This document shows positions 8,505-15,857 of a stretch of DNA of 64,000 bases, piece by piece. The notes under the pieces are model-generated. The model was not told the origin of the DNA, did no database searches, and saw nothing but the letters and a program-made list of their open reading frames with translations. Origin of the DNA: DASZUK01 sp035547695 (GTDB lineage Bacteria; Actinomycetota; Acidimicrobiia; Acidimicrobiales; RAAP-2); assembly GCA_035547695.1 (NCBI GenBank), contig DASZUK010000004.1, positions 1 to 64,000 on the forward strand, read 5' to 3'. The number at the start of each line of letters is the position of its first letter. The first letter of the stretch is position 1. The translations under genes and the position numbers were made by a program.

Positions 8505-8520
8505 CCAAGCAAGCGCTTGG
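8505..8520. promoter_or_regulatory. Operator-like palindrome, copy 2
   Basis: CCAAGC and GCTTGG are perfect 6-bp arms around AAGC. The core AAGCAAGC also occurs at 4176-4183 between another pair of divergent genes. It lies about 18 bases upstream of the proposed synthetase start and about 110 bases upstream of the divergent amidohydrolase, a position suited to repression of both. Confidence 0.5.
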
Positions 8521-8572
8521 AACCCACCCGGCGGTCCAGTTGGTAAACTTCGGGAAGAGCTGACACACCATC

Positions 8573-8611
8573 AGATGCAGCGTGTAGATGCAGCATTTGT
8601 GAAGATGCAGC
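8573..8611 (+). repeat. Three direct repeats AGATGCAGC
   Basis: AGATGCAGC occurs at 8573-8581, 8586-8594 and 8603-8611, spaced 13 and 17 bases, ending 20 bases before the amidohydrolase start. They could be iterated regulator-binding sites or the product of local duplication. Confidence 0.7.
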
Positions 8612-8630
8612 GTTGGATCGGAGCGAGCCG

Positions 8631-9830
8631 ATGCCGGACATCCCCAAGATCATCAGCGTCGACGACCACGTGGTGGAGCCGGCCCACGTCTGGGAGCGGT
8701 GGATGCCGTCCAGGTTCGCCGACCGCGCCCCCCGGGTGGAGCGGCGCGGCATCGGCCCCATGAAGCACATCGGGGGCGGCGTCTACGACATCACCTGGGA
8801 CCCGGAGGGCCCGAAGGCGGACTGCTGGGTGTTCGAGGACCTGGTGTACGTGCACAAGCGCCACGTCGCCGCCGTCGGGTACGACCGCGACGAGATGACC
8901 ATGACCCCGATGACCTACGACGAGATGCGGCCCGGCTGCTACGACGTGGCCGCCCGGGTGGCCGACATGGAGATGAACCATGTCGAGGCCTCCCTGTGCT
9001 TCCCGACCTTCCCCCGGTTCTGCGGCCAGACCTTCACCGAGGCCACCACCGACCGCGAGCTGGGCATGGCCTGCATCACGGCCTACAACGACTGGATGGT
9101 GGACGAGTGGTGCGGGGACAGCGGCGGCGTCAACATCCCGCTGTGCCTCATCCCGCTGTGGGACGCCGACCTGGCCGCCGCCGAGGTCCGCCGGAACGCC
9201 GAGCGCGGGGTCCGGGCGGTGTGCTTCAGCGAGATCCCCCCGCACCTCGGCCTGCCCAGCATCCACTCCGGCTACTGGGACCGGTTCTTCGCGGCCTGCG
9301 CCCAGACCGGCACGGTGGTGTGCATGCACATCGGGTCGTCCTCCAAGATGCCGGCCACCTCCGGCGACGCCCCCGTGGCGGTCGCCGCCACCCTGTCGTT
9401 CGGCAACGCCATGGCGTCGCTGGCCGACTTCCTGTTCTCCGGCGTCCTGGTCCGGTTCCCGGACCTCCGGTTGGCCTACTCCGAGGGCCAGATCGGCTGG
9501 CTGCCGTACATCCTGGAGCGCGCCGACGACGTCTGGATGGAGCACCGCGCCTGGGGCGGCGTCCGCGACATCGTGCCGGAGCCGCCGTCCACCTACTACT
9601 ACCGGCAGGTCTACGGCTGCTTCTTCCGCGACCGGCACGGCCTGGAGTCCCTGGACCGGGTCGGGGTGGACAACATCACCTTCGAGACCGACTACCCCCA
9701 CACCGACTCCACCTGGCCCCACACCAAGGAGGTCGCCGAGAAGATGATGGGGGACCTCCCCGCGGAGGCCATCCGCAAGATCGTCCGCGGCAACGCCATC
9801 CGGATGCTGCAGCTCGACCTGGAGCCCTGA
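8631..9830 (+). CDS. Amidohydrolase 2 family metal-dependent hydrolase/decarboxylase
   Basis: A 399-residue TIM-barrel amidohydrolase. ATG 8631 is preferred because GGAG lies 7 bases upstream; a TTG at 8613 is also in frame. The N-terminal metal motif is reduced to ISVDDHVVEP, as in the OHCU/ACMSD-like subgroup. Other hallmarks are VCMHIGSSS (metal His), RFPDLRLAYSEGQIGWLPYILER and ITFETDYPHTDSTWPHT with the catalytic Asp. Members of this subgroup decarboxylate or hydrolyse aromatic or lactone intermediates. It is divergent from the acyl-CoA synthetase operon with a shared operator-like site, so the two are probably in one pathway. Confidence 0.9.
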   Translation: MPDIPKIISVDDHVVEPAHVWERWMPSRFADRAPRVERRGIGPMKHIGGGVYDITWDPEGPKADCWVFEDLVYVHKRHVAAVGYDRDEMTMTPMTYDEMRPGCYDVAARVADMEMNHVEASLCFPTFPRFCGQTFTEATTDRELGMACITAYNDWMVDEWCGDSGGVNIPLCLIPLWDADLAAAEVRRNAERGVRAVCFSEIPPHLGLPSIHSGYWDRFFAACAQTGTVVCMHIGSSSKMPATSGDAPVAVAATLSFGNAMASLADFLFSGVLVRFPDLRLAYSEGQIGWLPYILERADDVWMEHRAWGGVRDIVPEPPSTYYYRQVYGCFFRDRHGLESLDRVGVDNITFETDYPHTDSTWPHTKEVAEKMMGDLPAEAIRKIVRGNAIRMLQLDLEP

Positions 9831-9836
9831 GCCAGT

Positions 9837-9881
9837 GGTAGGCCCGGGCCGGCCGAGGCCCTGTTCCGGGAGGGGCCTACC
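9837..9881 (+). terminator. Hairpin after the amidohydrolase gene
   Basis: GGTAGGCCC (9837-9845) pairs perfectly with GGGCCTACC (9873-9881) over a GC-rich inner region. It starts 7 bases after the TGA. There is no U-tract, as is common in high-GC actinomycetes. Confidence 0.55.
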
Positions 9882-9932
9882 GGCGCTGGGCCGGCTGGCA
9901 CCGGCGCAGCGCAACCGAAGTCTCCTCCACAT

Positions 9933-10409
9933 TCACGGTGTGATGACCACCGTGATGTTGGCACCGAAGGCGAGACCACCACATGCGCCGGCAAAGGCAT
10001 CTGTAGGTGCTCTGAGGACAAGTGTGAACTTGAGCGGAGGATAGACCGGTGTTGGTGTCACCGGAGGTGTGCGGAATAGCGATACAACGCAGACAGCTCC
10101 CCCGGGGATCCTGAGCACCACTGTTCCAGCAACGAATCTTGTCAGCGGTGCAGGTGTCAATACGATTGTAAGTGTCGCGGTGATGCCGCCTCCGGCTGTG
10201 CATCCGCGACCGACGACGAATCCAGCGATTGTTGTGGCTAGGGCGGCTGTACAAATGATGGCACCCAACCCGGCTGCCGTGACCACAACACGCACTGGAC
10301 CGTTTATTGGTGTCGCACCGGCGACGGTGGCACCAGAAAACGTGATCCCTCCGAGTGGAAGAAGCAATGCCGCGGCGATACCGCATGACTTCACGAGCTG
10401 TGACTTCAC
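9933..10409 (-). CDS. Secreted hydrophobic protein of unknown function
   Basis: A 158-residue protein starting at GTG 10409, with AGGAGG seven bases upstream, the clearest ribosome binding site in this area. Residues 1-33 form a signal peptide: basic MKSQLVK, hydrophobic IAAALLLPLGGITFSG, then ATVAGATP. The mature part is very rich in Thr, Val, Ala and Gly, with two Cys pairs, and looks like an all-beta secreted or envelope protein. I do not recognise the family. Codon use is less GC-rich than in the neighbours, and the region upstream is AT-rich, which could indicate recent acquisition. Confidence 0.7.
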   Translation of the reverse strand: MKSQLVKSCGIAAALLLPLGGITFSGATVAGATPINGPVRVVVTAAGLGAIICTAALATTIAGFVVGRGCTAGGGITATLTIVLTPAPLTRFVAGTVVLRIPGGAVCVVSLFRTPPVTPTPVYPPLKFTLVLRAPTDAFAGACGGLAFGANITVVITP

Positions 10410-10771
10410 AGTTATTCCTCCTATGCGACCGAACGAACAGGGTGGTGCTGATTGTCGGTCGTCTACTCGGTACCCCCCAGTCAGCTTAATTAATTAACAG
10501 GGAAGTCTGCTCGAGTCAATATTTTACAGAAAGAGAAAGAAAAAATCCTATTACGATGTGAAAAATTCTTAAGGCGACACATACAAAAGGCCTTTCCAAC
10601 TCAAAGTTATAGGCCGGGCTTGGTGCCTTTGCTGTTGCCGCGTCGATCGCCACGGGGCCGGCGCGGTCGGCGACGAGACGTCAGCCCGCCTTCGCCTGGG
10701 CGCCGTGGCGTGCCGGCAGGTGGCTTGGTCCTGGCCCGTCCCGCCGCACGCCGTCCTGCCATAGTGGCGGG
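10410..10771. other. AT-rich intergenic region
   Basis: About 360 bases without a convincing gene. Bases 10480-10610 are strikingly AT-rich for this genome (TTAATTAATTAA at 10487-10498, then A-rich runs). The GC content returns near 10620. It must contain the promoter of the reverse secreted-protein gene and possibly of the forward LLM gene; no clear -35/-10 pair could be fixed. Confidence 0.6.
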
Positions 10772-11731
10772 ATGCGGCTCGGCATCTTCCTGGACCTCCG
10801 GAACCCCTCGCAGTGGCAGCGGCCGTGGGCCGACCACTACCGGCAGCAGTTGGACCTCGTCGTGGAGGCCGAACGGCTGGGCGCCGGCAGCGTGTGGCTG
10901 ACCGAGCACCACCGGTTCGACGACGGCTACCTGACCCAGCCGTTGACGCTGGCCGCCGCGGTGGCCGCCCGGACGAGCACCGTCCGCATCGGCACCGCCA
11001 TCCTGCTGGCCCCGTTGCGGCACCCGGTGCACATCGCCGAGGAGGCCACCGTGGTGGACCTGGTGTCCGGCGGCCGGGTCGAGATCGGCCTCGGCGCCGG
11101 CTACGTGGCCGAGGAGTACCGGCTGTTCGGGGTGGACCCCGCCGGCCGGTACGGCGTCACCGACGCCACCTACCGCGAGCTCCGTCGGCTGCTGGACGGC
11201 GACGAGCTGACCCCGCCGCCCCTGCAGCGGCCGTTCCCGCTGTGGCTGGGGTACCAGGGGCCCCGCAACGCCCGCCGCGCCGGGCGGTTGGGGGCAGGGC
11301 TGCTCACCCTGAACCGGCAGGCCTTCGACCACTACACGGCCGGCCGGGCCGCCGCCGGCCACGACCCCGCCGCCGCCCGGGTCAGCGGCCTCGTGGACGT
11401 GGTGGTGGCCGACGACCCCGACCGGGCATGGGCCCAGATCGTGCCGCACTACCTGCACCAGCTCAACACCTACCGCGAGGCCGGTGGTGCCGGCGCGCCG
11501 CTGACCGCCGCCGACCTCGGTGACCGCCACGGCAAGGGCGGGGCCGCGGTCAACGTGAAGCTGGCGGTTCTGTCCGTCGACGAGGCCGTCGCCGACATCC
11601 GGCGGCGGACCGACGGGCTGCCGGTGGTGCACGCCTACGCCTGGGCCACCGTCGGCGGCATGCCCGACGACCTCAGCCTCCGGCACGTCCAGCTACTGCT
11701 CGGTCCGGTCCGCCAGGCCCTGGGGGCCTGA
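10772..11731 (+). CDS. LLM-class oxidoreductase
   Basis: A 319-residue luciferase-like monooxygenase or F420-dependent oxidoreductase. Hallmarks: MRLGIFLDLRNP at the first strand, SVWLTEHHRFDDGYLTQP (the paired His typical of bacterial-luciferase-like members), VRIGTAILLAPLRHPVHIAEEA, and VDLVSGGRVEIGLGAGYVAEEYRLFGVD. The C-terminal part (VSVDEAVADIRRRTDGLP-like) replaces the usual QTPEEV segment. Length is normal. Context gives no clear partner; it is convergent with the cyclase gene. Confidence 0.88.
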   Translation: MRLGIFLDLRNPSQWQRPWADHYRQQLDLVVEAERLGAGSVWLTEHHRFDDGYLTQPLTLAAAVAARTSTVRIGTAILLAPLRHPVHIAEEATVVDLVSGGRVEIGLGAGYVAEEYRLFGVDPAGRYGVTDATYRELRRLLDGDELTPPPLQRPFPLWLGYQGPRNARRAGRLGAGLLTLNRQAFDHYTAGRAAAGHDPAAARVSGLVDVVVADDPDRAWAQIVPHYLHQLNTYREAGGAGAPLTAADLGDRHGKGGAAVNVKLAVLSVDEAVADIRRRTDGLPVVHAYAWATVGGMPDDLSLRHVQLLLGPVRQALGA

Positions 11732-11829
11732 AGACAGGAGCCGGAGACGGGGGCCGGAAGACGGGAGCCGGAGACGGGGGCCCGAAGACGGGCCGGAGAC
11801 GTCTCCGCGGCGACGTCTCCGCGGAGACG
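11731..11829. terminator. Repeat and palindrome cluster between convergent genes
   Basis: The spacer between the LLM and cyclase genes begins with two imperfect 27-base direct repeats (GAAGACRGGAGCCGGAGAC...) and ends with the palindromes GGAGACGTCTCC (11795-11806) and CGTCTCCGCGGAGACG (11814-11829, perfect). It could act as a bidirectional terminator. The second palindrome is nearly the core of the one at 28851-28878. Confidence 0.55.
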
Positions 11830-11832
11830 CGT

Positions 11833-12816
11833 TCAGGCGACGACGACCGGGTTGACCGGGCTGCCGGACCCGCCGGTGACCAACAGGGGGGCGGCCACGA
11901 ACAGGCCCTCCACGACGCCGTCGGCGGCCATCGGGGTCAGCACCAGGTGCTCGAACAGGACCACCCCCAGTTGGTGCAGCAGGGCCACGTGCACCGGCAG
12001 GTAGCCGCCGTTGTCGAACGGGATCACCTCCACCGCGGCGTTGTCGGCCCCCACCGCCGCCAGGTCGTGGTCGGCGACGAAGTCCACCGTGGACAGGTCC
12101 AGGCCGGGCTGGGCGTACGGCGGCTTCTCCCCGCGGCCCAGCGAGGCGAACAGGTCCAACCAGCCGGTGCGGACCAGCAGCACGTCCCCGGCGGCCAGGG
12201 TCACCCCGGCGGCCGACCGGCAGGCCTCCAGCAGGTCGGCGTCCACCCGCTGCCCCGGCTCCAGCCAGTCCACCCCCAGGTGGCCCGCCACGTCCAGCAG
12301 CACCGCCCGGCCCACCACCGACCCCACCTTCTCGATCCCGCACCGCGACGCCCCCCGGTTGGCCTCCACGGCACCGGCCGAGAACCCGTTGTACAGGGTG
12401 CCGTCCGACACGCAGTGGGCCAGGGCGTCCATGTGGGTGCCGTTGTGAGTGGGCACCGTCAGGACGTCCTCGTTGAACCCCACGGTGCCGTCGGAGCCGA
12501 GCTTGGCGAACATGTCCTTGTCGGTGTCCCGGAACAGCGCGTACCGCTCCGGGGTCGGCCGGAAGTCGATCAGCGGCACCCCCTTGCGCTGCACCTTCAG
12601 CCCCAGGGCATAGGTCCGGCCGGTTCGGCAGGCGGCCGCCCCGGCCAGCACCTGGGCCGGCCCGATCAGGTTGAGGGCCCCCCGCTCGTCGTCGGCTCCC
12701 CACCGACCCCAGTTGTGCCGGGCGCCGCCGCCGGTGCCGCCGGTGCCGCCGCCGGTGTCGCCGGGGGCTCCGGTGCCGTCGGGGGCTGGGGTCGGTTCGA
12801 TGGTGGCGTCAGTCAT
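11833..12816 (-). CDS. Cyclase family protein (kynurenine formamidase-like metal hydrolase)
   Basis: A 327-residue protein with the family motif HNGTHMDALAH (about residues 119-129), whose His and Asp residues bind the metal, preceded by a DDERGALNLIGP N-terminal motif typical of the longer cyclase members. A second conserved region is LLVRTGWLDLF. Such proteins hydrolyse formamides, lactones or polyketide-like amides. Residues 8-33 are a Gly/Thr/Pro-rich low-complexity stretch. The start ATG 12816 is only 20 bases from the divergent questin-oxidase-like start, so the two promoters must overlap the opposite coding regions or be leaderless. Confidence 0.87.
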   Translation of the reverse strand: MTDATIEPTPAPDGTGAPGDTGGGTGGTGGGARHNWGRWGADDERGALNLIGPAQVLAGAAACRTGRTYALGLKVQRKGVPLIDFRPTPERYALFRDTDKDMFAKLGSDGTVGFNEDVLTVPTHNGTHMDALAHCVSDGTLYNGFSAGAVEANRGASRCGIEKVGSVVGRAVLLDVAGHLGVDWLEPGQRVDADLLEACRSAAGVTLAAGDVLLVRTGWLDLFASLGRGEKPPYAQPGLDLSTVDFVADHDLAAVGADNAAVEVIPFDNGGYLPVHVALLHQLGVVLFEHLVLTPMAADGVVEGLFVAAPLLVTGGSGSPVNPVVVA

Positions 12817-12836
12817 GGCGACGCCATACTAGGAAG

Positions 12837-13970
12837 GTGAACCCCGGGTCGGACCAGGTGCCGCCGGACCAGGTGCCGCCGGGCCAGGTGCTGTCGGACC
12901 AGGTACTGGACGACGCCCTGGCCGCCCTGGACGGCTACGGGCCGGAGTTCGGCCACGGGCTGGCCAACCATGGCCCGATGGCCGCCGAGGCGTTGGTGGC
13001 CCTGGGCCGGTCCGAGGACGTGCCGGCGTTCGTCACCGCCTACCGCCGCCGCCTGCGGCCGGCACCGCCGCCCGGGCGGGCCCTGCCGCCCGGGGAGTGG
13101 GAGGGCGCGCTCGGCCGGGTCGACCGGTGGGCGGACTGGGTGGCCCTGTTCGACCGCGAGCTGGACGCGGAGCCGTTCGACGAGGTGACGGCCCGATGGG
13201 TGCCGCGGCTGGCCCCGGGGTCGATGGCCGCGGCCACCCACGGGTTGATCCGCACCGCCCACGCCGTCCGGTCGCTGTGCCGGGCCGGGGCCACCCCCGG
13301 CTCGGACCGGCCGGCGGCGCCGTCGCGGCGACGGGACGAGCTGGCCCGGGGGCTGGCCTACTGGGCGGCCCGGTACCAGGAGGTGCCGGGGCCGCCGTTG
13401 CTGGTCGGCCGCGACGGGGTGGAGGCGGCGCTGGCCGGCCTGCCGGTCCTCCCGGAGGAGGCCCCCCGGGAATGGTTGATCGCCGACCGGGTGCGGCACC
13501 TGGACATGGTGGCGGCGCCGTTCGAGCAGGCGGTGGCCGCCCTGGCGCCGCCGGACGACCCGGCGGCGGCCCTGGCCCAGTTGGCCGCCGGCGGCGCGGT
13601 GGCCTACCTGGCCAACGCCGAGGACGGTGACGCCGTGGCCCTGGTCCATGCCGTCACCGCCCCGATGGCCCTGGACCTGCTGTTGCCGGTGGTCGACGGG
13701 GCCGACCGGCCGACGGTGTTCGCCTACGCCTGGCAGGCCGTGGCCGCCCTGCACGCCTGCTTCGCCCCCCGCCGCGGCGCCCCCCCGGCAGTCGACGACC
13801 GGGGTGGCGACGACGAGCCGTTCGACCAGGCCGTGCTGGCCGCCGCGGCCGCGGCCAGTGGGGACGAGCACGCCATCAAGCTGGCCGAGGCCGCCTACCG
13901 GGCGTACGCCGCCACCGGCCACCCGGCGCTGCCGGCCGCCGCGGTGGACGCCGCCTCCCGGCTGGGCTGA
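12837..13970 (+). CDS. Questin oxidase-like protein (DUF4243)
   Basis: A 377-residue protein; GTG 12837 follows AGGAAG directly, so the start is uncertain. Residues 5-22 repeat the unit DQVPP, coded by four 15-base repeats (12849-12910). The core shows the questin oxidase family pattern: GLANHGPMAAEALVALG near residues 40-56, FVTAYRRRL, GSMAAATHGLIRTAHAVRSL, and a late VTAPMALDLLLP. In fungi the family performs Baeyer-Villiger-like ring opening of anthraquinones; bacterial members are not characterised. Its location among SnoaL-like and LLM enzymes fits oxidation of a polycyclic compound, which is inference. Confidence 0.8.
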   Translation: MNPGSDQVPPDQVPPGQVLSDQVLDDALAALDGYGPEFGHGLANHGPMAAEALVALGRSEDVPAFVTAYRRRLRPAPPPGRALPPGEWEGALGRVDRWADWVALFDRELDAEPFDEVTARWVPRLAPGSMAAATHGLIRTAHAVRSLCRAGATPGSDRPAAPSRRRDELARGLAYWAARYQEVPGPPLLVGRDGVEAALAGLPVLPEEAPREWLIADRVRHLDMVAAPFEQAVAALAPPDDPAAALAQLAAGGAVAYLANAEDGDAVALVHAVTAPMALDLLLPVVDGADRPTVFAYAWQAVAALHACFAPRRGAPPAVDDRGGDDEPFDQAVLAAAAAASGDEHAIKLAEAAYRAYAATGHPALPAAAVDAASRLG

Positions 13971-14033
13971 GCCGGCCCAGTTGAGAAATTCGCCTTGTTC
14001 TGGATCAGTTTTGGCCGGCGCTACTGTTGATGG

Positions 14034-14874
14034 ATGGCGAAGGGATCAGTTGCTCGGCGACCACGTCTTGCGAAGGATCATCCCTGTTCGGCGGCCTTTC
14101 TCGATGAATCTGGGGCCATCTCGGCCGATCGGTTTTTCTCCGTAGGGCTGCTCAAGATGGAGGAGCCAGCGAGACTGTTGCGAAAGCTGCAAAAATTTCG
14201 GGGATAGAAAGCATTGGTACACGGAGATCAAGTTTTCGACAATCAGCTCAGCCAATACCGCCGCGTTGTACCAGGAGGTGCTCGACCTCTGCCTGGGAAC
14301 CGGTTTGCTCGAGTTCTTCTGCTTCGTCGCCGACCGAAAAGTCGCAGACCCCGTTGCCAGGTTCAGTACCCAGTGGGATGCCTACGGGAAGCTGGCCGAG
14401 CAGCTCGTCGTAGCCGCGACCCATCCGGATGAACTGGTGTCCATCATGGCTGACAACTATTCGACCCCAGATCACATCTTGTTCGAAGAGGATCTCAAGG
14501 CATCTGTCAACCGGAGGCTTCGCCGGTTGGCAGTTGTCATGGTCTGTCGGCTTGACTCTCGTTCGTCGGATGGATTGCAACTCGCCGATCTTCTTACCTC
14601 GGCGGCAACGTTCGAGTTTCGTGCCGAAGCTGGCTTGGCCTCCCACACAAGTCACAAGGGGATCGTGGCGAGCCACCTGCGTGACATGCTTGGCGCCTCC
14701 ACCTTTCTTTCCGGTTGGCGCAAGTCAACGCACAGCGTCCAGATTTACAAGGATGGGACGGCAACTACTAGGCAACTACTACTGGAATCCCGCGTGCTCC
14801 GTGATCCAGACCTGCAACCCATACTGCGACCATGGTTGCGTTTCCATGGTTGCGTTTCTTTGGGCAGGGAGTAA
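14034..14874 (+). pseudogene. Frameshifted DUF3800 protein gene
   Basis: Two frames together make one DUF3800 protein. Frame one starts at ATG 14034 and reads through AFLDESGAISADRFFSVGLL, the conserved N-terminal Asp-Glu motif of the family, to a TAG at 14205. The second frame supplies HWYTEIKFSTISSANTAALYQ from 14212 onward and continues through LEFFCFVADRK, NRRLRRLAVVMVCRLDS and LQLADLLTSAATFEFR to TAA-type end at 14874. Dropping one base in the GGGG run at 14200-14203 restores the frame. A 14-bp tandem duplication at 14830-14857 frameshifts the C-terminus again. DUF3800 proteins are RNase-H-like and common in mobile and defence regions. Base composition is below the local average. Confidence 0.8.
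14830..14857 (+). repeat. 14-bp tandem duplication inside the DUF3800 gene
   Basis: CCATGGTTGCGTTT occurs twice in perfect tandem (14830-14843, 14844-14857). Because 14 is not a multiple of three it changes the reading frame; removing one copy extends the protein by about 19 residues to a TAG near 14921-14923. Confidence 0.9.
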
Positions 14875-14923
14875 CATATTGCCATCGGGTGTGGACCCTC
14901 GGGGTCTTTAGCCCGTGGATTTA

Positions 14924-14955
14924 GGAATGGCTCGGCCTTCGTGCCGAGCCATTCC
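14924..14955. terminator. Bidirectional hairpin terminator
   Basis: GGAATGGCTCGGC (14924-14936) and its exact complement (14943-14955) form a 13-bp stem with loop CTTCGT. It lies between the end of the DUF3800 gene and the convergent SRAP gene, which ends at 14965, and could serve both. Confidence 0.8.
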
Positions 14956-14964
14956 GCGTCTGGT

Positions 14965-15741
14965 TCAGAACAGGGTGGCCGGCTCCGGGTCGGCGCCGAC
15001 GGGGACGACCAGGGCGGGGTCGTCGTGGCGGACGTTGCCCACCCGTTGGTCGACGGGGTGGTGGACCAGGGTGCCGGCGGGGGGCGGCCGGAGCAGGCCG
15101 GCCAGCTCGTCGTGGTCGGCTACGGCGGGGTCGACCCAGAGGTCGACGAGGTCTCGGGCCAGCACCACCGGCATGCGGTCGTGGACGCCGTCCATGTCCT
15201 GGCTGGCGGTGGTGGTGATGACGGCGCAGGTCCGGACGGCCGGCCGCCCGGCGGCCTCCGGCCGGGGGTCGCGCCAGTCGGCCCACAGCCCGGCGAGGGC
15301 CAGCGGCTGGCTGTCGGCGCGTCGGAAGTAGTGCGGCCGGCGGCGGCTGCCGGGGCCCTTGCGCCACTCGTAGAACCCGTCGGCCAGCACCACCGCCCGG
15401 TGCCGGTCGAAGGCGTCCCGGAACGACGACCGGGTGGCCACCGATTCGGCCCGGGCGTTGAACAGCCGGCTGCCCGGCGACGGGTCGGCCGCCCCGGCCG
15501 GGACGAGGCCCCAGCGGAACCGGTCGAGGACCAGCGGCAGCCGGGCCGGGCCGTCGCCGTCGGGGGACCCGACCGGCCGGCCGTCGGTCCCGGAGCCGCC
15601 GCCGAAGCGGAGGCCGAGGACGTCGGTGGTGGGGGCCACGTTCCAGCGCGGCGCCAGGTCGCCGGCGCCGGCGGCCAGCTCGGCGTCGAACAGCCGGGCC
15701 AGGGTGTCCGGCGGGGTGTACAGGGCGATCCGGCCGCACAT
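14965..15741 (-). CDS. SOS response-associated peptidase (SRAP/HMCES family)
   Basis: A 258-residue protein that forms a covalent link to abasic sites in single-stranded DNA, protecting them from cleavage. The catalytic Cys is C2 after Met removal (MCGRIALY). Other family residues are the Asn in RWNVAPTT, the FRWGLVPAGA motif, FNARAESV, the Glu in GFYEWRKG, and the His in GVHDRMPVVL. All the active-site residues are present, so it should be active. There is no LexA box that I could identify upstream. Confidence 0.93.
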   Translation of the reverse strand: MCGRIALYTPPDTLARLFDAELAAGAGDLAPRWNVAPTTDVLGLRFGGGSGTDGRPVGSPDGDGPARLPLVLDRFRWGLVPAGAADPSPGSRLFNARAESVATRSSFRDAFDRHRAVVLADGFYEWRKGPGSRRRPHYFRRADSQPLALAGLWADWRDPRPEAAGRPAVRTCAVITTTASQDMDGVHDRMPVVLARDLVDLWVDPAVADHDELAGLLRPPPAGTLVHHPVDQRVGNVRHDDPALVVPVGADPEPATLF

Positions 15742-15790
15742 GGTGGGCTCAGGCTAATGGTGGGCCGGGCTACGGGTTGGCCGCCGCCCG

Positions 15791-15842
15791 GGCCGCCAGC
15801 GCGGGGCGGCCAGCGTGGGCGGCCCAGCGCGGGCGGCCAGCG
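15791..15842. repeat. Short GC-rich tandem repeats
   Basis: Four imperfect copies of a 13-base unit around GGGCGGCCAGCG fill the spacer between the SRAP start and the DapB-like gene end. Confidence 0.7.
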
Positions 15843-15857
15843 GGGCGGGCCGGAGAG

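Noticed and set aside
5915..8770. Very long open frames on both strands over the acyl-CoA synthetase region (over 900 codons)
   Set aside because: They are Arg/Gly/Pro-rich products of high-GC shadow frames. The synthetase frame alone contains recognised domains and normal hydrophobic patterns.
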